Program-made: the position numbers and the translations under genes
DNA from: Pogostemon cablin
Taxonomy: Eukaryota > Streptophyta > Magnoliopsida > Lamiales > Lamiaceae
NCBI GenBank assembly: GCA_023678885.1
Contig: CM042994.1
Coordinates: forward strand, 20,865,073 to 20,929,072
Length of the DNA stretch: 64,000 nucleotides
Direction: 5' to 3'
The notes under the pieces: generated by a model
Database searches by the model: none
Seen by the model: only the letters and a program-made list of their open reading frames with translations
Told to the model about the DNA's origin: nothing
In this document: positions 1 through 12,578 of the stretch, in pieces
How the letters are laid out: the number at the start of each line of letters is the position of its first letter
Numbering within the stretch: position 1 is the first letter of the stretch

Positions 1-135
1 TGTTATGTGTGGGGGCCCTATATGGAATAATTAATTATTTTTATGGGCCTAATTTAACAAAAAATGAAATGTAAACCTTAACTTAGGACAAAGCAAAATA
101 GAAAACGTAAACCTTAATGCAGGACGGAGGGAGTA
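1..135. repeat. Right part of a CTCCCTCC-type MITE, cut by the window edge
   Basis: The stretch ends in the inverted terminal motif GGACGGAGGGAG followed by TA. This is the mirror of CTCCCTCCGTCC seen at the start of many other elements in this window. The left end lies outside the window. These elements resemble Stowaway-like MITEs with a TA target duplication. Confidence 0.7.
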
Positions 136-148
136 TATCTTTTGGTGT

Positions 149-360
149 TGTTGGAAAACTCATAGTACATAAACTCAATCGAAACATACATAGAGAGTAA
201 TCTCACTAAATTTCTCCACGGAATTTATGTTGCAGCGGAAGAAATAACTGGATTGTCTATGAACCAATTTGGTACTCACGAATAAACTGTGATCTCTAAA
301 TCAAATCATACGACACGAGATTGTAAAATAAAATAGAATAAAAGTACGAAGTTGGAATGA
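149..360 (-). repeat. Copia-type LTR remnant (3' LTR part)
   Basis: From about 149 the sequence matches 4431-4560 in the same orientation, including the shared words AACTCATAGTACATAAACTC and CATACATAGAGAGTAATCTC. The start TGTTGG and the PBS beside the other copy imply an element on the minus strand whose 3' LTR ends near 149. The right edge, near 360, is not sharp. From there to 525 I see no recognisable coding sequence; a 65-codon frame at 357-554 has no known motif. Confidence 0.6.
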
Positions 361-525
361 AGAATGACGACATAGGTAAAATGTTTAGCTACCACATAGG
401 TTTGTATTCAACAAATATGTCGCAAAATGAAGTAAAACTACAAATACACACTAAAGATGGCGTCGAACGCTCTCAAAAACGTCACCATTGGACTCCACAT
501 GTTGAAAGACGTCAGAAAACGCCGC

Positions 526-3365
526 TGTTTAATGTGAAAATCTACATGTTTTAGGGTCCGATTTAGCTACCTTTTTGTGAAATTTATGTTCGTATTTTAG
601 CACTAAACTGTTAATATTCATATATTTAAGATATTTGTGTATTTGAGGTGTTATTTCGTGTTTTTAGGCGGAAAACGGATTAAAAGTGCAAAGTTTGAAT
701 GAAGAGTGAAATCGTGAAAGAATGCTGAAAAACGCATGTTCTCTTTACATAATTTTTCTGTATTTTTTTGGAAGTTCAAACTAGCTAAATGATATATGGT
801 TGGAAAGCCACGGAAGAGAAGGTCATATTAGCTTAAGAAACACCTCAATTGGAGTTCAGATGAGAGAGCTATTATCAAAATAGTAAAGTCGCGCAAGATG
901 TGACGGAAGAGCATGACTCGTTCCAATCTTTGCACGACTCGTGCCACACTCAAATGGGCAAATTTTCGTGAGTTCTTTATATAGATAGAAAGCCAAGGAA
1001 GAGAAAGTTTACTGTACCATACCAAAAAAATCTAATCATGTTGTATACCGTACCGAAATAATCGGTATTGAAAAATTTATACTGATACCGTACCAATAAT
1101 TTCAGTATACCAAATTACGGTATAACAAAATTTTGGTACGATAATAACATATACCACTTTTAACCGCAATACCGAAATATATCTTTATAAATACCAGGAT
1201 GTAAAAAATCTAAAATTCTATTCAAAATATCCCAATAATCAGAATTTCTCACATAAACAAGAATTGGTATAGTAATTTCAACATCAAAAAATATTTATAA
1301 ATAATAAAGATATAATAAAATACAAAGAAACAACAAACATTTCTCCTCAGATCTTGAAATGAGAGTACGAAGAATCCAAGCAAACATATACTAATTCGAT
1401 GAGTTTGGGAAGCATCAATATGTGAAGTGGATAAAGTTTCTCATGTCAGTGGTGAAGCAGAAAACATCAGAAGAAGAGAGTAAAGAAAAACAAACAGAAA
1501 TAGGTGGGCTTTAGGGAGGAGGAAGATTGACTATGCATAGTGGGAAGAGAAAAGATGTGAACGATGTACTTCCAACAGGAGAATGGGCAAGGAGAGACAG
1601 GATTGTGGGCGATGGAGTTCAACAGATATGAATAGAAATTGGAAATGGAAATGGAAGGAAGAAGGAGAAGGGAGGCTGCAATCAGAGAGAGAAATTAATA
1701 GGATTTATGTGACTATGACATATTAACATTAATAATAAAATTTTAATATATTATTATAATAAAATTAGAATGGATAGTATATGTTATTAAAATTATTATA
1801 TTAAAAATCTGTTCAACATACTGGTATATACCGTACTGAAAATTTCAGTACGGCACCATACCGTACCTAAATTTTTTGTATACCGTACCTAAATTTTTGG
1901 TAAATTTGATAATTTTCGATATGGTAAATGATTTATGCCAAAAAATTGGTAGTTTTATCCACCCTTAGAAGAGAGGATCACGTGAGCACAAAAAACACCT
2001 AAATCAGAATTTGGATGAAGAAGTTATGGTCAAAACTGTGAGGTCGCGCAGGCTGCCAACGGGTAGCACAACCCGTGCGGCACGAGTGGGCGTGCCCGAC
2101 CATGCCATGGCCGGCACAACTCGTGCCGTGGCTGAAACGACCCGTTCCACTTCCCAGCAATCCCAGATTTTGTTTTTCGGCCCGTCTGTGGTTTTTGACG
2201 TGAAGAAGCCCTATTTTGATGTGGATTCTAAAATTTAGTAGCCCTTAACTATAAAAGGAGCCCTTGGGGAGTTCCAGAAGACCCTAACTCTCCACCACGC
2301 CCTTTGAGCTACACAATCTTACAAATATTCACCCATTACCTTCCGCCATCCATCTCTACCCTTCCCCTTCCTTTGACCTATCACCCTCACACTCAATCAC
2401 GGTGTTTGCTACTTGAGAATGAGAATGGAAGAGGATCATCAAGACGGAGAATTATTCCAGACAAGGGTTTTTCTTCCTTCTTTAATTTCTTATTGTTGAT
2501 TTATAAACTCATGGGTAAGTTTCATTCCATAGACATGGTTGTTGCTTGTAACACCATGGACTAGTACTTTTCAGGATAGTTCTAGGTTTTGAAAGTTGAA
2601 TTTGATTGGATTGATAGTACTTTTTGGCCCGTCTGTTCTAATTCATGATATGCCATTGTCTTATACATATTTATGCTTGTTGCTTGTGTCATAAAGGGAA
2701 TAATTTTGTCAACCTGTTATGGGTGAAGAGGATCTAACCATATAACCTTTATTCATTAGAATAATTAATATTGGACACTTAATATATCTATTAATTACCA
2801 TTCTAGAGGATTTAGTTTTTTAGATTGTTAGGTGGGAATCGAGGTTTAATTCTTACGTACATATAAAGGAAAGTCTAGTATTCTAACCTTTAATGGAATT
2901 TTGCATGAAGTAACTAGAAATGGAGTAGGAATTATTCTTCTGTATCTGAGGGTTTGAACCAGATTTATGTGCTAAGTTTACTTTAAAAGAGGGATTTAAC
3001 ATAGTTATGTGATTGCTTCCATAAAATCTGCAGGAATTCTAACCAATTGTCTAGTGATTTAATTTGACCAATTTAAACTGAATTTCCTAGAGCTATCTTA
3101 TCTTCTCTCTTGAAACATCTGTGATTATTTGTGGTTTTTATTTTTATTTAGTTTATTTAATATTTATTTTCTGCATAATTAGTTTAATAATTTTCAAAAT
3201 CAGAAAAGGTTACTTTGTCTTAATTATTAGTGGTGCAAATTATATTTATGTGGTATTCTGTTTAGCTCTAATCCCTTGGGTTTGATAATTTAACTTGGTC
3301 ACATGCTGAAACTGCAATTGATTCCCTACACTTGAGGATACACTTTTAGTGTACGCAAATCGACA
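526..3365 (+). mobile_element. Gypsy-type LTR of ~1.9 kb, split by a hAT-like insert
   Basis: The stretch aligns by eye with the solo LTR at 32790-34766 from start to end. Both begin TGTT, share GTGCAA and GATGCTGAA-type words in the first 400 bases, a TATAAAAG box (here 2250-2257), a CATGG...GTAACACCATGG segment (near 2530), and a TTGGTC...GCTGCAATTGAT-like end. Without the 962-base insert it is about 1.88 kb. The 3' end is set at ...CGACA (3365) because internal-type sequence follows. No 5-bp duplication could be shown, so it may be a 5' LTR with a short internal remainder. Confidence 0.6.
1006..1967. mobile_element. Non-autonomous hAT-like element with TACCGTACCGAAATTT repeats
   Basis: The element interrupts an LTR whose uninterrupted form is seen near 33240-33290. 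It is flanked by GAAGAGAA (998-1005) and GAAGAGAG (1968-1975), a 7 of 8 match and the right length for hAT. Its right end is CCACCCTTA. Both subterminal regions are filled with ATACCGTACC and TTTCAGTACGG words, forming many small palindromes. The left end does not show the expected TAAGGGTGG and seems altered. There is no coding sequence. Confidence 0.65.
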
Positions 3366-3726
3366 ATTAAGTTTTTGCCACGCGTCTGGACGCACTGTCT
3401 ACAGGTAAGCTGTCTGCTGGCGCGTTCGTCTAACGCGACACCGCTGGAAAATTTTCAGCCGGCGTTCACTCGCAACTACTGGAGTCACCGACCACCGGTG
3501 CGTGGCCATCACGCGCTACCTCCAGTACCGCCATTTGCTGGCGCGTGGCCTTCAAGCGCCACCGCTGGACGTTCGGCCTCCAGTTGGTCATGATCTAGTT
3601 CGGTTCGACTCTGGTCCGGTCCATGTTTGTTTGGTCTGTGTCGGTTTGACCCTGGTCTAACCCGGTCAACCCTCAATTTAATTTTAATTGCGAAAAGGTC
3701 CCTGAACTTTATCGAACCCTGCACCC
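3366..3726. other. GC-rich stretch after the LTR, no gene seen
   Basis: This is unusually GC-rich for the window, with repeated words such as GGCGCG, CACCGCTGGA and CCGGT. It follows the LTR with AAGTTTTTGCC, which resembles the start of a Gypsy internal region. Frames on both strands are short and overlap one another, so none is called. Confidence 0.4.
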
Positions 3727-3848
3727 ATATGTGTATAACTTTTTATTCTATTTTGTATACATGCTATTATATTTTGTATACTTGTTTCTTAATAATTGTA
3801 TATTTTTCACACTAAATTTATCATTAAAAAAAACTCTACTTACAAAAA

Positions 3849-3989
3849 AACAACCCTTACCTAACACACCTAACATAATTTATCATTTATTTATTATCAA
3901 AAAATACCATAAAACTTTTAGGGGTATTATGATATTTTTTGGTAATAAATAAATGATAAATTATGTTAGGTGTGTTAGATAAGTATTGT
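3849..3989. repeat. Foldback (hairpin) element, arms about 64 bases
   Basis: An arm at 3850-3912 (core CACACCTAACATAATTTATC) is followed after about 10 bases by its near-perfect reverse complement at 3926-3989. The loop is around AAACTTTTAGGGG. A single-arm relative lies at 24025-24080, inside a MITE. Probably a palindromic MITE derivative. Confidence 0.75.
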
Positions 3990-4430
3990 TTGAATATTAT
4001 AAAACAGACCCCCAGATTCTCTGAAACTTTGTAGATTTGGCCCAATTTCTAAAAAAACTTCAAAAATCATAACTTGAGTTTTAAAAGGGAAAAAAATGTA
4101 AAAACAATATGCAATGGACTCGTATCAACAAGACCTATCCAGCGGAATAATAAAAATATGCATCCTATGCATGAAAAAATTGACAAAAATTTGAACCCAT
4201 GAAGAGTTTGGAAGTTAAAAATCGTCATATACATGGAATAACCACTTGACATATTAATTCTGCCTTTAACTCATACGTATGATCAGTCAACATCACATAA
4301 ATCAACAATCATACTCTTTTCATCATAAATCATGTATGAGTAAATATATCGTAAAAAGCAGAAAATATAAACCATGAAAAATTAAATTCCAGAAAACAAG
4401 TGGAGTACCAATCATTGGCTCTAATACCAA
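3990..4430 (-). mobile_element. Copia internal remnant with primer-binding site
   Basis: Read on the minus strand, TTTGGTATTAGAGCCAA (4414-4430) directly follows the LTR. It resembles the TGGTATCAGAGC primer-binding site used by plant Copia elements (initiator tRNA-Met). The rest up to 3990 is non-coding. The remainder of the Copia internal region is missing or replaced by the LTR and foldback at 526-3989. Confidence 0.6.
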
Positions 4431-4870
4431 ATTTGAAAAACTCATAGTACATAAACTCAATCGAAACATACATAGAGAGTAATCTCACTTAACCTCTCTC
4501 CATAGAATTTATGTTACAGCAGAAGAAATAACTGAAACTCACGAATAAACTTTTGATCTGTTGATCAAATCTTACAACATAAGGTTGTAGATTATTATCC
4601 ACGATATGGTATTAATCTGGAATATGAAGAATTGAAATTGTACTGTGAATTCGGGAGAGAAAACACAGAGAGAAAAAATGCTTTCAGCATTCTGTATTCT
4701 AAATTCGCAACGTTGATAACTGCTCAACGCAGTATCTTTTATTTCCCAAAAGATAGGAGTTAAGTAACCAACTCTTAACTCACTTTCTCTGCATTATCCA
4801 CAATTTCATATGTGAAAAATAATTAAATAAATAATATTAATTATTATTTACAGGTGGTGTATATCCAACA
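4431..4870 (-). repeat. Copia-type LTR (5' LTR, about 440 bases)
   Basis: On the minus strand it begins TGTTGGATATACACC (4870) and ends next to the primer-binding site at 4430. Its 3' portion is repeated at 149-360. A TGTTGG start is usual for Copia LTRs. Flanking duplications were not found, which fits a rearranged element. From 4871 to 5060 I see nothing coding. Confidence 0.6.
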
Positions 4871-5205
4871 TCAACGATATCCTACAAATCTTGAGCATAA
4901 AAATATATCTTCATTTTAATCTCACAGAAGTTATAGTTGTCACCACAAAAAAAATAGAATTGGAATATATAGTTGAGCAGAATCTGTCAACCATGATGAT
5001 GCTCGATAATATCGAATGAGGCTGTGATGCCACTTATAGTAATTATGAATGGATTATGGTATTTCCATCTATCCCATATTAAGTTTTACGTTTACTTTTT
5101 GCACATAAATTAAGAGATATAATATTTTAATGCATAGTAAGTTGAGAGATATAATATTTAATGTGTAGTGGTTAGTTGTATTAGTGTTGCATATAAAAAA
5201 TTTAA

Positions 5206-5530
5206 GGGCAAAAGGTCATGTAAGCCCTCGATCTTATTTCAACAGATAAATTTAGCCCTGGATCTTTTTTTTCATCCAAACCCTTTTCATTTCTAATTTG
5301 GATCAAATGAGCCGTTAATTTTCTTAAAATAAAAAACAGAAACACTCACGTTAGAAATCAAAGGAACGGCGTTAAAGACATGTCATCAGACTCTATTCTT
5401 TTTTTTATTTTCCTCTTCTTCACATTTAGCGTGGCAAAGGGTTTCATCTTCTTTCTTCCTTGTAATTGTCTCCATGTCCAAGTAAGTATCCTCTGATTCA
5501 ACAACTTTGTTTAGTCAGCAAACCCTAAAA
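5206..5530. repeat. Left terminal inverted repeat of the MULE
   Basis: It matches the reverse complement of 13131-13456, with shared blocks such as CCCTCGATCTTAT, CATCCAAACCCTTTTCATTT and CCATGTCCAAGTAAGTATCC. A partial repeat of the inner end recurs at 5550-5595 (CCATGTCCAAGTAAGTATCT then CTCGCGACTGCCTCCAT), so the left side carries a small internal duplication. Confidence 0.8.
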
Positions 5531-7571
5531 TTCCCAAAATAAGTATCTCCATGTCCAAGTAAGTATCTTCTTCCTCGCGACTGCCTCCATCCCAAAATTC
5601 CCTTTCGAAATCTTGAGAATTCAATCCTCAGTTCCTCTTCCCAATCAATTCCATGGGCTCACCTTCATCAACGCCCTCCTGCACGAATACCAAATTCTTT
5701 TCGCCGCCTTCCCCCACCCTTGTAGCATGATGGATACCTCTGAGTCAGTAGGTGATTCAGAAATTGGTTGTAAAAACAGAAGCAATAACATCAGATATGA
5801 AATTGGAGGATCTTTCCATGATCTATGACCAAGAGAAACTCAAATTCTTATTGCCATTTGTTGGTCAGATTTGAATATCCAATTTTATATAAACCTTTAA
5901 CATTTGATTTTTATTTCATTTACATGGTATCTTCTTGCTTGCAGAAAGTTCGAGTGGGTGTAGTATTGGCTGATAAAAAGTTCAAGTAGGTGTGGTATTG
6001 ACTGATAGAAATTATCAGAAGGTAATTTTTTTTTCCATTAAACCAAAAGAGGAGGAATTGGTTGAAAAGAAAAGAAGTCTGATGGTGAGAAATCCCTACC
6101 ATAACTTCATGCAGACTCATTTATTTAATATTATGCACATTGATTTAGATTAATTTGGTTTTCTAGTATAAATGTCAATTTAGTGATAGATTTCGTCTAT
6201 GTTCTTCAAGTTTTTAGAGGCAAAAGGCTGAAGGCTACGCACCATTATAATTTTTTTAATGAGACAAGTAACTACTTCCAAATTTGAAACCAATTGGAGT
6301 GAATTTTAGAGGTCTTTTTTATACCTTTGTTCGTTGTGCAATTTCCCTTGTCTATACTTGACTATCACCATTGAGAATAAGATTTTAGTATGTCTTTAAA
6401 TGTTTTAAATAGTATAATATGATAAAGCACTCCCTCCTATGGTTAAGTCACATTGAATAAGGCAATGCCTGCATAACTTTTTGGTCTTGACTAGTGAATC
6501 ACCAACATTACTTACAAAAAATGAATGTAATGAATAAACATCTCAGAAAATCTCCAGAGTACAAATTATTATTACAATTTGGCATATTTATCTTCCAATC
6601 AAAGCAACTAGTAGATCTACATTATTATTGGATTGTTTGATGGTGTTGTTGCAGAGTTTAGATGGACAAGCAACCAGAATAAACATTGCCGAAGGGATAC
6701 CAAAGCGTCGTTTCTAGGTTGATGGATAATCTTTGTACAGAGATTTATTTGTTTTTTTACTAGCTACGAATTTGAGTTTCGACTCGAATAGTTTTCTTGT
6801 TCGTTCATGTAGTTATAACTTCTTATATAGTTTTCTTGTTCGTGTAAGACATGACCTAACCCAATTTTTGTGTTGTGGTAGTGGTAGTGGTAGCGTTTTG
6901 TATACTAAATGTAATTTACATTATTATATTATATTTTACACGGATGAATCAGTAGATTGTCTTTCACTTCTAGTTGTATTAGCTTTTTACAAGTAATAAT
7001 CTTAGTAAGATTGGTGCTTTGACACTTGAGCAAATAAGCAGGTTTCAGAAAGAAAAAAACATAGAGAATATGCAAATAACAGTTAAAATATCCACAGTAA
7101 TATTAGAAAATTTTTATAACTGTTGGTTCAAAAACATTCATTTAAATATCCACAAAAAATATTAGAAATTTTTGACTAATTCTTTACAGAGTTAAAAGAC
7201 AAATTCCGCTACCAATGGGAATTCAAGAGCTTTAACGAAACCTTAAAAGGAAGTTTCACTAACAACACATATTCCACTGCCAATAAATAGTGAATAAAAT
7301 AGAATCAAACTTCTCTCCTCTCAATCTTGGAAATTATGAGAACTGAATTAGTACATCAATAATATTTCTCACTCTCAAGTAAATAATTAGTAAATAAGCA
7401 TAATTAGTAAAGGAGATACTGAAACCATGATAAGTCATAAGATACCATATCAAAAACAAGCAAAACTACAAGCGACCACCATCCATAACAATTCATAAGA
7501 TACCACATCAAGAATAAGCAAAACTACAAGCAACAATCATAATACTGTAGCAACACATAGTAGATTTTACC
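5531..7571. other. Non-coding left interior of the MULE
   Basis: Apart from the duplicated TIR tail near 5550-5595, I see no coding region. A (GTGGTA)n-like run lies at 6873-6895. The frames at 5613-5828 and 6733-6996 have no recognisable motif and are treated as chance. Confidence 0.5.
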
Positions 7572-8631
7572 TAGGGGTGGAAAAATTTACCGATTTTTTG
7601 ATATACCGTATTTATCGTATCGAAAATTACCGAATTTAACGAAAATTTAGGCATACCGAAAATTTCGGTATGGTATGATACCGTACCAAAATTTTTGGTA
7701 TGGTATCGGTAAAATATTTTAAGAAATTTCGGTATATCGGTATATACCGAAATACCAAAAAATATCGGTAAGTCGGTATTTCGGTATATACCGATAATAA
7801 ACTGATTTTTAATTGAATAAATATATTAATTTTAAATACAGGTTCTAGAAGTTTATTAGTAATATATAATAATATAAATAATTGAAATATAGTAATAACA
7901 AGTAATAACAGTCTGTCATTTACTCACAAACACAAAACCCTACTCCTTTTCAGCCGCCCCCTCTCCCTCTCCATCTCCCTCTCCTCACAACCTCCCACCA
8001 TTATTTCTTTTTACTCTGTAGATCTCCATCTTCACAACCCATCTCGTCTGCTATCCTTCTTTCTAGTGCAGCACTTACAATGTGAAGACTCACTTTCGTT
8101 CCCTTTTAATTTTTCTTCACTATCTTCCTCTTTGTTGCGACAAGATCCGACACGCTGCATCATTTCACATTTTGACGCCTTCCAAACTCGGATTAATCTG
8201 TCTGGGTTGTCTCATTTATTTATATACGTAGATTATTCGGCAATTATTGTGTCTATATTTCATTTCGAAATAAAAAAATAGTGGAGAGGAACGTTTATTA
8301 CTCATTCTGAAATATCTTTTTTTTGTTTGAATTGTTCTAATGCCTTTTATTTTCTATGGGATTATTGAGATATAGAAGTGCAATTTAGAATACTTTATTT
8401 TTATTTTTATGTTTTTTGTTGTATTCATTCCAATAGAGAGGTAGATATATATTACGGTATTTCGGTAAAAATACTGAATGTGTTACTAATATACTGAAAT
8501 TTCGGTATACCGAAATACGGTATACCGAATTTATCGGTACGATATTGGTTTAAAATTTTTATAACCGATAAGTTCGGTATGGTATACGATATGGTTAGAT
8601 TTTTTTGGTACGATACAGTATACCACCTCTA
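7572..8631. mobile_element. Non-autonomous hAT-like element inside the MULE
   Basis: It starts TAGGGGTGG and ends CCACCTCTA. The flanks are ATTTTACC (7564-7571) and ATTTTACT (8632-8639), a 7 of 8 match. Its subterminal regions are packed with ATACCGAAATTTCGGTAT-type palindromes, as in the element at 1006-1967, so both belong to one family. No transposase is visible. Confidence 0.8.
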
Positions 8632-8970
8632 ATTTTACTAGCACACTAAAAGCAGCAACCAAAAAGAAAAGAAAAAAATAGCCTAATATACATAAATAGC
8701 AGCAACAACAAATTCATCAAGAAGGCATCAGAATCCTCCATTCTTGACCTCCTCATATCATTGCACTAAATATATGCAAAATATCATTCATTACATCAAA
8801 GAAAAACCAAAAGATGCTCAAGTTTCCCAAAACATATCATTTTGCAAGACAACGTTAAATCTGCAAAATAATGAAACTCAAGCTTTCTAAGAACTTTCTG
8901 CAGGAACATTTCCTTGATTTAATAAGATTGTTAGCAAAAAATAAAAAAAACTATTCCAACCACTATTTCA

Positions 8971-9600
8971 TCACTTCTTATCTTTTTGTGGTTTGGTTAA
9001 CTTTGTTAAACACTTGTTGCCTCCATTCTTGAAGTTGACTAGATGTTGTGCATGGTTGGCCATTCCACTGTAATCCTGGTGCTTGAGATTTGTAGACAAC
9101 TGCACGTTATAACCATCACCAACATATACAATCTTTCTTGAGCCAGTACTACTAGGTGCTTTAAACCCCAGTTTTGATTGTCTAATTTCTCTCTCGTTTG
9201 GGATTGAAAATCTGACTTCAGGATCAGAGCTTGTGCTAACAGGTTGATTGGCTAAAACATCAGCTTGAATAACAAATCTTTCATTTGACATCCCAGGCTG
9301 TTTTAATCCATATTAGTCATCAAAATTAGGAACCAAGAAATGAAAAATATACAAAGTCAAAAAGAATTTTTTTAGAAAAAATAAAATAAAATCTAGGCAC
9401 TCATATTATATTGTATACTCACATTTTCTATGATATTGCCATTGTCTTCATCAAAATAAACCCCAAAACTACTTTGTACTTCTCCTGGCCTTCTACTATA
9501 TTTACCCCCTAATAACTTGGCACTTATATTAGAAAGAAGTCTTTCCTGGCTTTCTACTGATCCGATAAGTTTTTTTCCTTTAGAGGTAGAAGTTCTATTA
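8971..9600 (-). pseudogene. C-terminal part of the MULE transposase (or a second MULE exon)
   Basis: An open frame at 8971-9291 (106 codons) has a low-complexity, polar sequence with a lysine-rich end (KPQKDKK). The stretch upstream to about 9600 reads on in pieces on the minus strand. It lies just downstream of the zinc knuckle and in the same direction as the transposase. The tails of plant MULE transposases are usually poorly conserved, so position is the main argument. It could instead be separate non-coding sequence. Confidence 0.4.
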
Positions 9601-9724
9601 GATGTGATGAAAACAATAATATAGAATTAGAATTCAAACAAAAAATTCATAGAACTAAAAACATTATAAAAAATTTATATAAACCAAACCATCTTTAAAA
9701 TATTGAAATGGTGATTGTAGTGAT

Positions 9725-11889
9725 CTAACAGGTTCCTATGAAGTCTGAAAAATAAGAATTACAAGAGAATTTAGAATTGTAAAATTTAAAATCATATATC
9801 GAAAGACACAAATATATAGAAAATACCTCAGAAATTGGAGTTTTACAAGTGGCTTGATTATGCCCTTCACCGTGACACTTGGAGCATGTAATTGTCATTC
9901 CTCTTTTACTTAATTTCCCCACTCGTGGTTTTTCACTCTGACTCCTGACCCTTTTTTTTTAGATCTGCCCGACATTTTTGTTACAGGTGGAGGCTCAATA
10001 GGCTCAAACAAATCACACTTCATGAATTTCTTACATAGCATAGGTTCTATAGCAAACTCATAGTTGGCAGCATAGGCTGATTTGTGATACCAATGGGAAA
10101 TTTGAGACATCGGATCAATCCTAGCATGTTCAAGTGCTTTAATTGCATGTGGACAAGGAATTCCAGTAATATCCCATACTCTACATGTACATAATTGCTT
10201 ATTAATATATACAATATGAGAATCATCACCATCAATGACCTCGTCCTTCTGCTCCATTAAACAATACAATAGATCCAAATGCTTTTGTTTTGTTATCATG
10301 AAAAAGATCCTTACTTGCAGGACTCCACTGAGTTTTCCACTTTTCAACCATAATCTTTCTTGTTGCAAGTCTAACCATTGCTTCTTTTCGAATCTCTTCT
10401 AATATGCTGATTATTTGTTTTTGTCTTGCCTCAAATATGCTTGAATTGAAACTCTCACACATATTGTTATCCATTGTATTTGATTTGCACCTACTACTAA
10501 TGAAAGCTCTACTGCATGTTGATGGTGGATACTTCATAAGCTCTTCTGCAGCTTTTTTAGAGATTGTGCCTAGAAGCTTTAGATTATCTTCAAATTCCTC
10601 TTTGTACGTGCTCCAAGCGCATATCCAAAACCTTTTATTTAACTCTTCACTATGCCATTTTTTAGCCCAATTTGCTTCAATGTGTCTTGCACACCATCTA
10701 TGTTCAGCTTTGGGTAGAACTTCTTCAACTGCTACTAGAAGTCCCTACATAATATCAATTTCAAAAGAGAAAAGTTATTAGTAAAGACATAATTTAGTTC
10801 TAAAAAAAATTAAAGACATAATTTAAGATTTGTGTAAGTATGGAGTAACATGTTTCTCACCTTTTGCATATCCAAAATCAGTGTAAGCTTGGCCCCAGTT
10901 TATCAAGTTCCTTTACAAGCCATTGTAAAAACCACTTCCAATTAACTTTATTCTCTTTATATGTCACCGCCCAAGCAATGGGATAAAGTTGATTTTGTGC
11001 ATCTTTTCCCACATCTACAAGCACTTGTCCCTTGACAATACCTTTAAGAAAGCAACCATCTACACCTATGAAAGGCCTACAACCTGATTTCCATCCTCTT
11101 TTAAGAGCATCAAAATAAATGAACATCCTTCTAAAAGTTCTTTTCCCATGCTGCAGTCCCTCATTACATAAATCAATTTTAGCAGTTGTACCTGGATTCG
11201 TTCTTTTCAAAGCATCAGCATGAGCAGCTAAATGGCTAAACTCAACTAGGTAACTTCCATCTAACTCATTCATTATAATATTTTTTTGCCCTTTTGCACT
11301 TAATATAAGTGACATCTAACTTCATTTCTGTTTTAGCTTCACCAATCAAATCTTTCGCTTTTATACTTGGATTTCTATACACTTTATCCTTAAACTCGCT
11401 TGCTAGAAACTTAGCAGTAGCTAAGGAATTCTTAAACACCTTATAACAATTATGATCAAGAAGTAGCTTTTTTACAACCAAACCTCAATTTCTACCTTCT
11501 CTTGAGATGAATAACTCAAATAGACAACCATCTTCTTTGCATTTAGCTCTTAGTCCGTAAGGCTCATTGGGTTTCAACTTCAAATCATACCCATTTTTTA
11601 TGCTATATCTGGTAATAGCATCTCTAGCTTCACTTGCATTGCTAAAAGTCATTCCAAGTATGAAATGTGAATTATGACGATCATTTTCATACAGTAATCT
11701 ATCATTGTTATATATCATCATGGAAATATCAGTTTCTATGCCATCATCTTCAGAAATTTGATCTTCATTATCTGTATCTTCTTCTAAACTTTCATCATTC
11801 ATATCATTATCATCACAAACAACATTGGTCAAATTGAGAGGCCCATCACGAATATCTTCCCCATCTTCAAGTATATCAACTGGAATCAT
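9725..11889 (-). pseudogene. MuDR/FAR1-type MULE transposase, broken by stop and frameshifts
   Basis: The enzyme of this family cuts and joins element ends. Domains in order along the minus strand: acidic N-terminal stretch then a MuDR DNA-binding region (FSNASEARDAITRYSIKNGY, 11560-11650); the catalytic MULE core with FIGVDGCFLKG (near 11060) and YPIAWAV (near 10980); GLLVAVEEVLPKAEHRWCAR after a spliced gap at 10742-10860; NNMCESFNS (near 10460); a SWIM zinc finger CTCRVWDITGIPCPHAIKA (10140-10200); and a zinc knuckle CSKCHGEGHNQATC (9850-9890). It is dead: an in-frame TGA at 11485-11487, and shifts of frame near 11290, 10895 (in a G run) and 10260. The gap 10742-10860 has GTGAG and TAG edges and looks like a true intron. 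Confidence 0.85.
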
Positions 11890-12008
11890 ATCACCTTCAC
11901 TTGAAACATTTCTTTGACCAAAAACATCACTTGTTTCATTTTCTACATTTATATCAAATGAAACATCCCCTCAGCTTCATCGTTCAAATTATCATTCACA
12001 TTTCTGCC

Positions 12009-12578
12009 CTAGGTTTCTTGAAACTTATCATTACCATCATTTAGCAATAAACTCAAATGAGGTGGAGTCATATTCTCTACAAATAAATTTCCAACCCATC
12101 CCGAAAAATTCGAATCCGAAACTTTACTTCCCTCACTTTGAACTTGTTTTGCAGGTTCAACATAACTACATTGAGTCCCAATTTGACTAACTTGAGTTTC
12201 ATGATCATCAACATTTAAAAGTTCACTTATGTTTAAGTGAGGAAGATCATGACCATCATGTGCATATATATGCATCAAAAGCTTTTTCTTTGATTTCATC
12301 AAGTATTTAGTCAATATCTTAATGCACTCATCGCTCTCGACTAAAAGCAAGCCATCATCTAAATTTTTACTAGGTTTAAGGACATATATTTTTGCTAGAG
12401 AGGAAAAACCAAAATGGGTGATAAACTTCCTCCTAATATGAGTATAAGATAGAAAATCCACATCAAAATTCTCAAGAAGATTAGTCTTTCCATCAACATA
12501 TGTTAAATTAGGTGAAAAAACCCACGTACCCTTATAATGGAACATTAAATCCACACTTGCTTCCATGCTGCAAAGCAA
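12009..12578 (-). pseudogene. PB1-like N-terminal domain of the MULE transposase
   Basis: This 189-codon frame starts at an ATG and contains MFHYKGTWVF, a 'YVDGKTNLLENFDVDFLSY' segment, and a glycine/aspartate-poor beta-rich part typical of the PB1-like domain found at the start of many plant MULE transposases. It ends at a stop and is in a different frame from the next block (11485-11889), so a frameshift or an intron separates them. The orientation and spacing fit a single ancestral gene of about 3 kb. The function is inferred only from position and domain likeness. Confidence 0.6.

Noticed and set aside
2011..2564. Two short plus-strand frames in the LTR at 526-3365
   Set aside because: They cover the palindromic cassette and the leader after the TATA box; no known domain and not shared with the sister LTRs.
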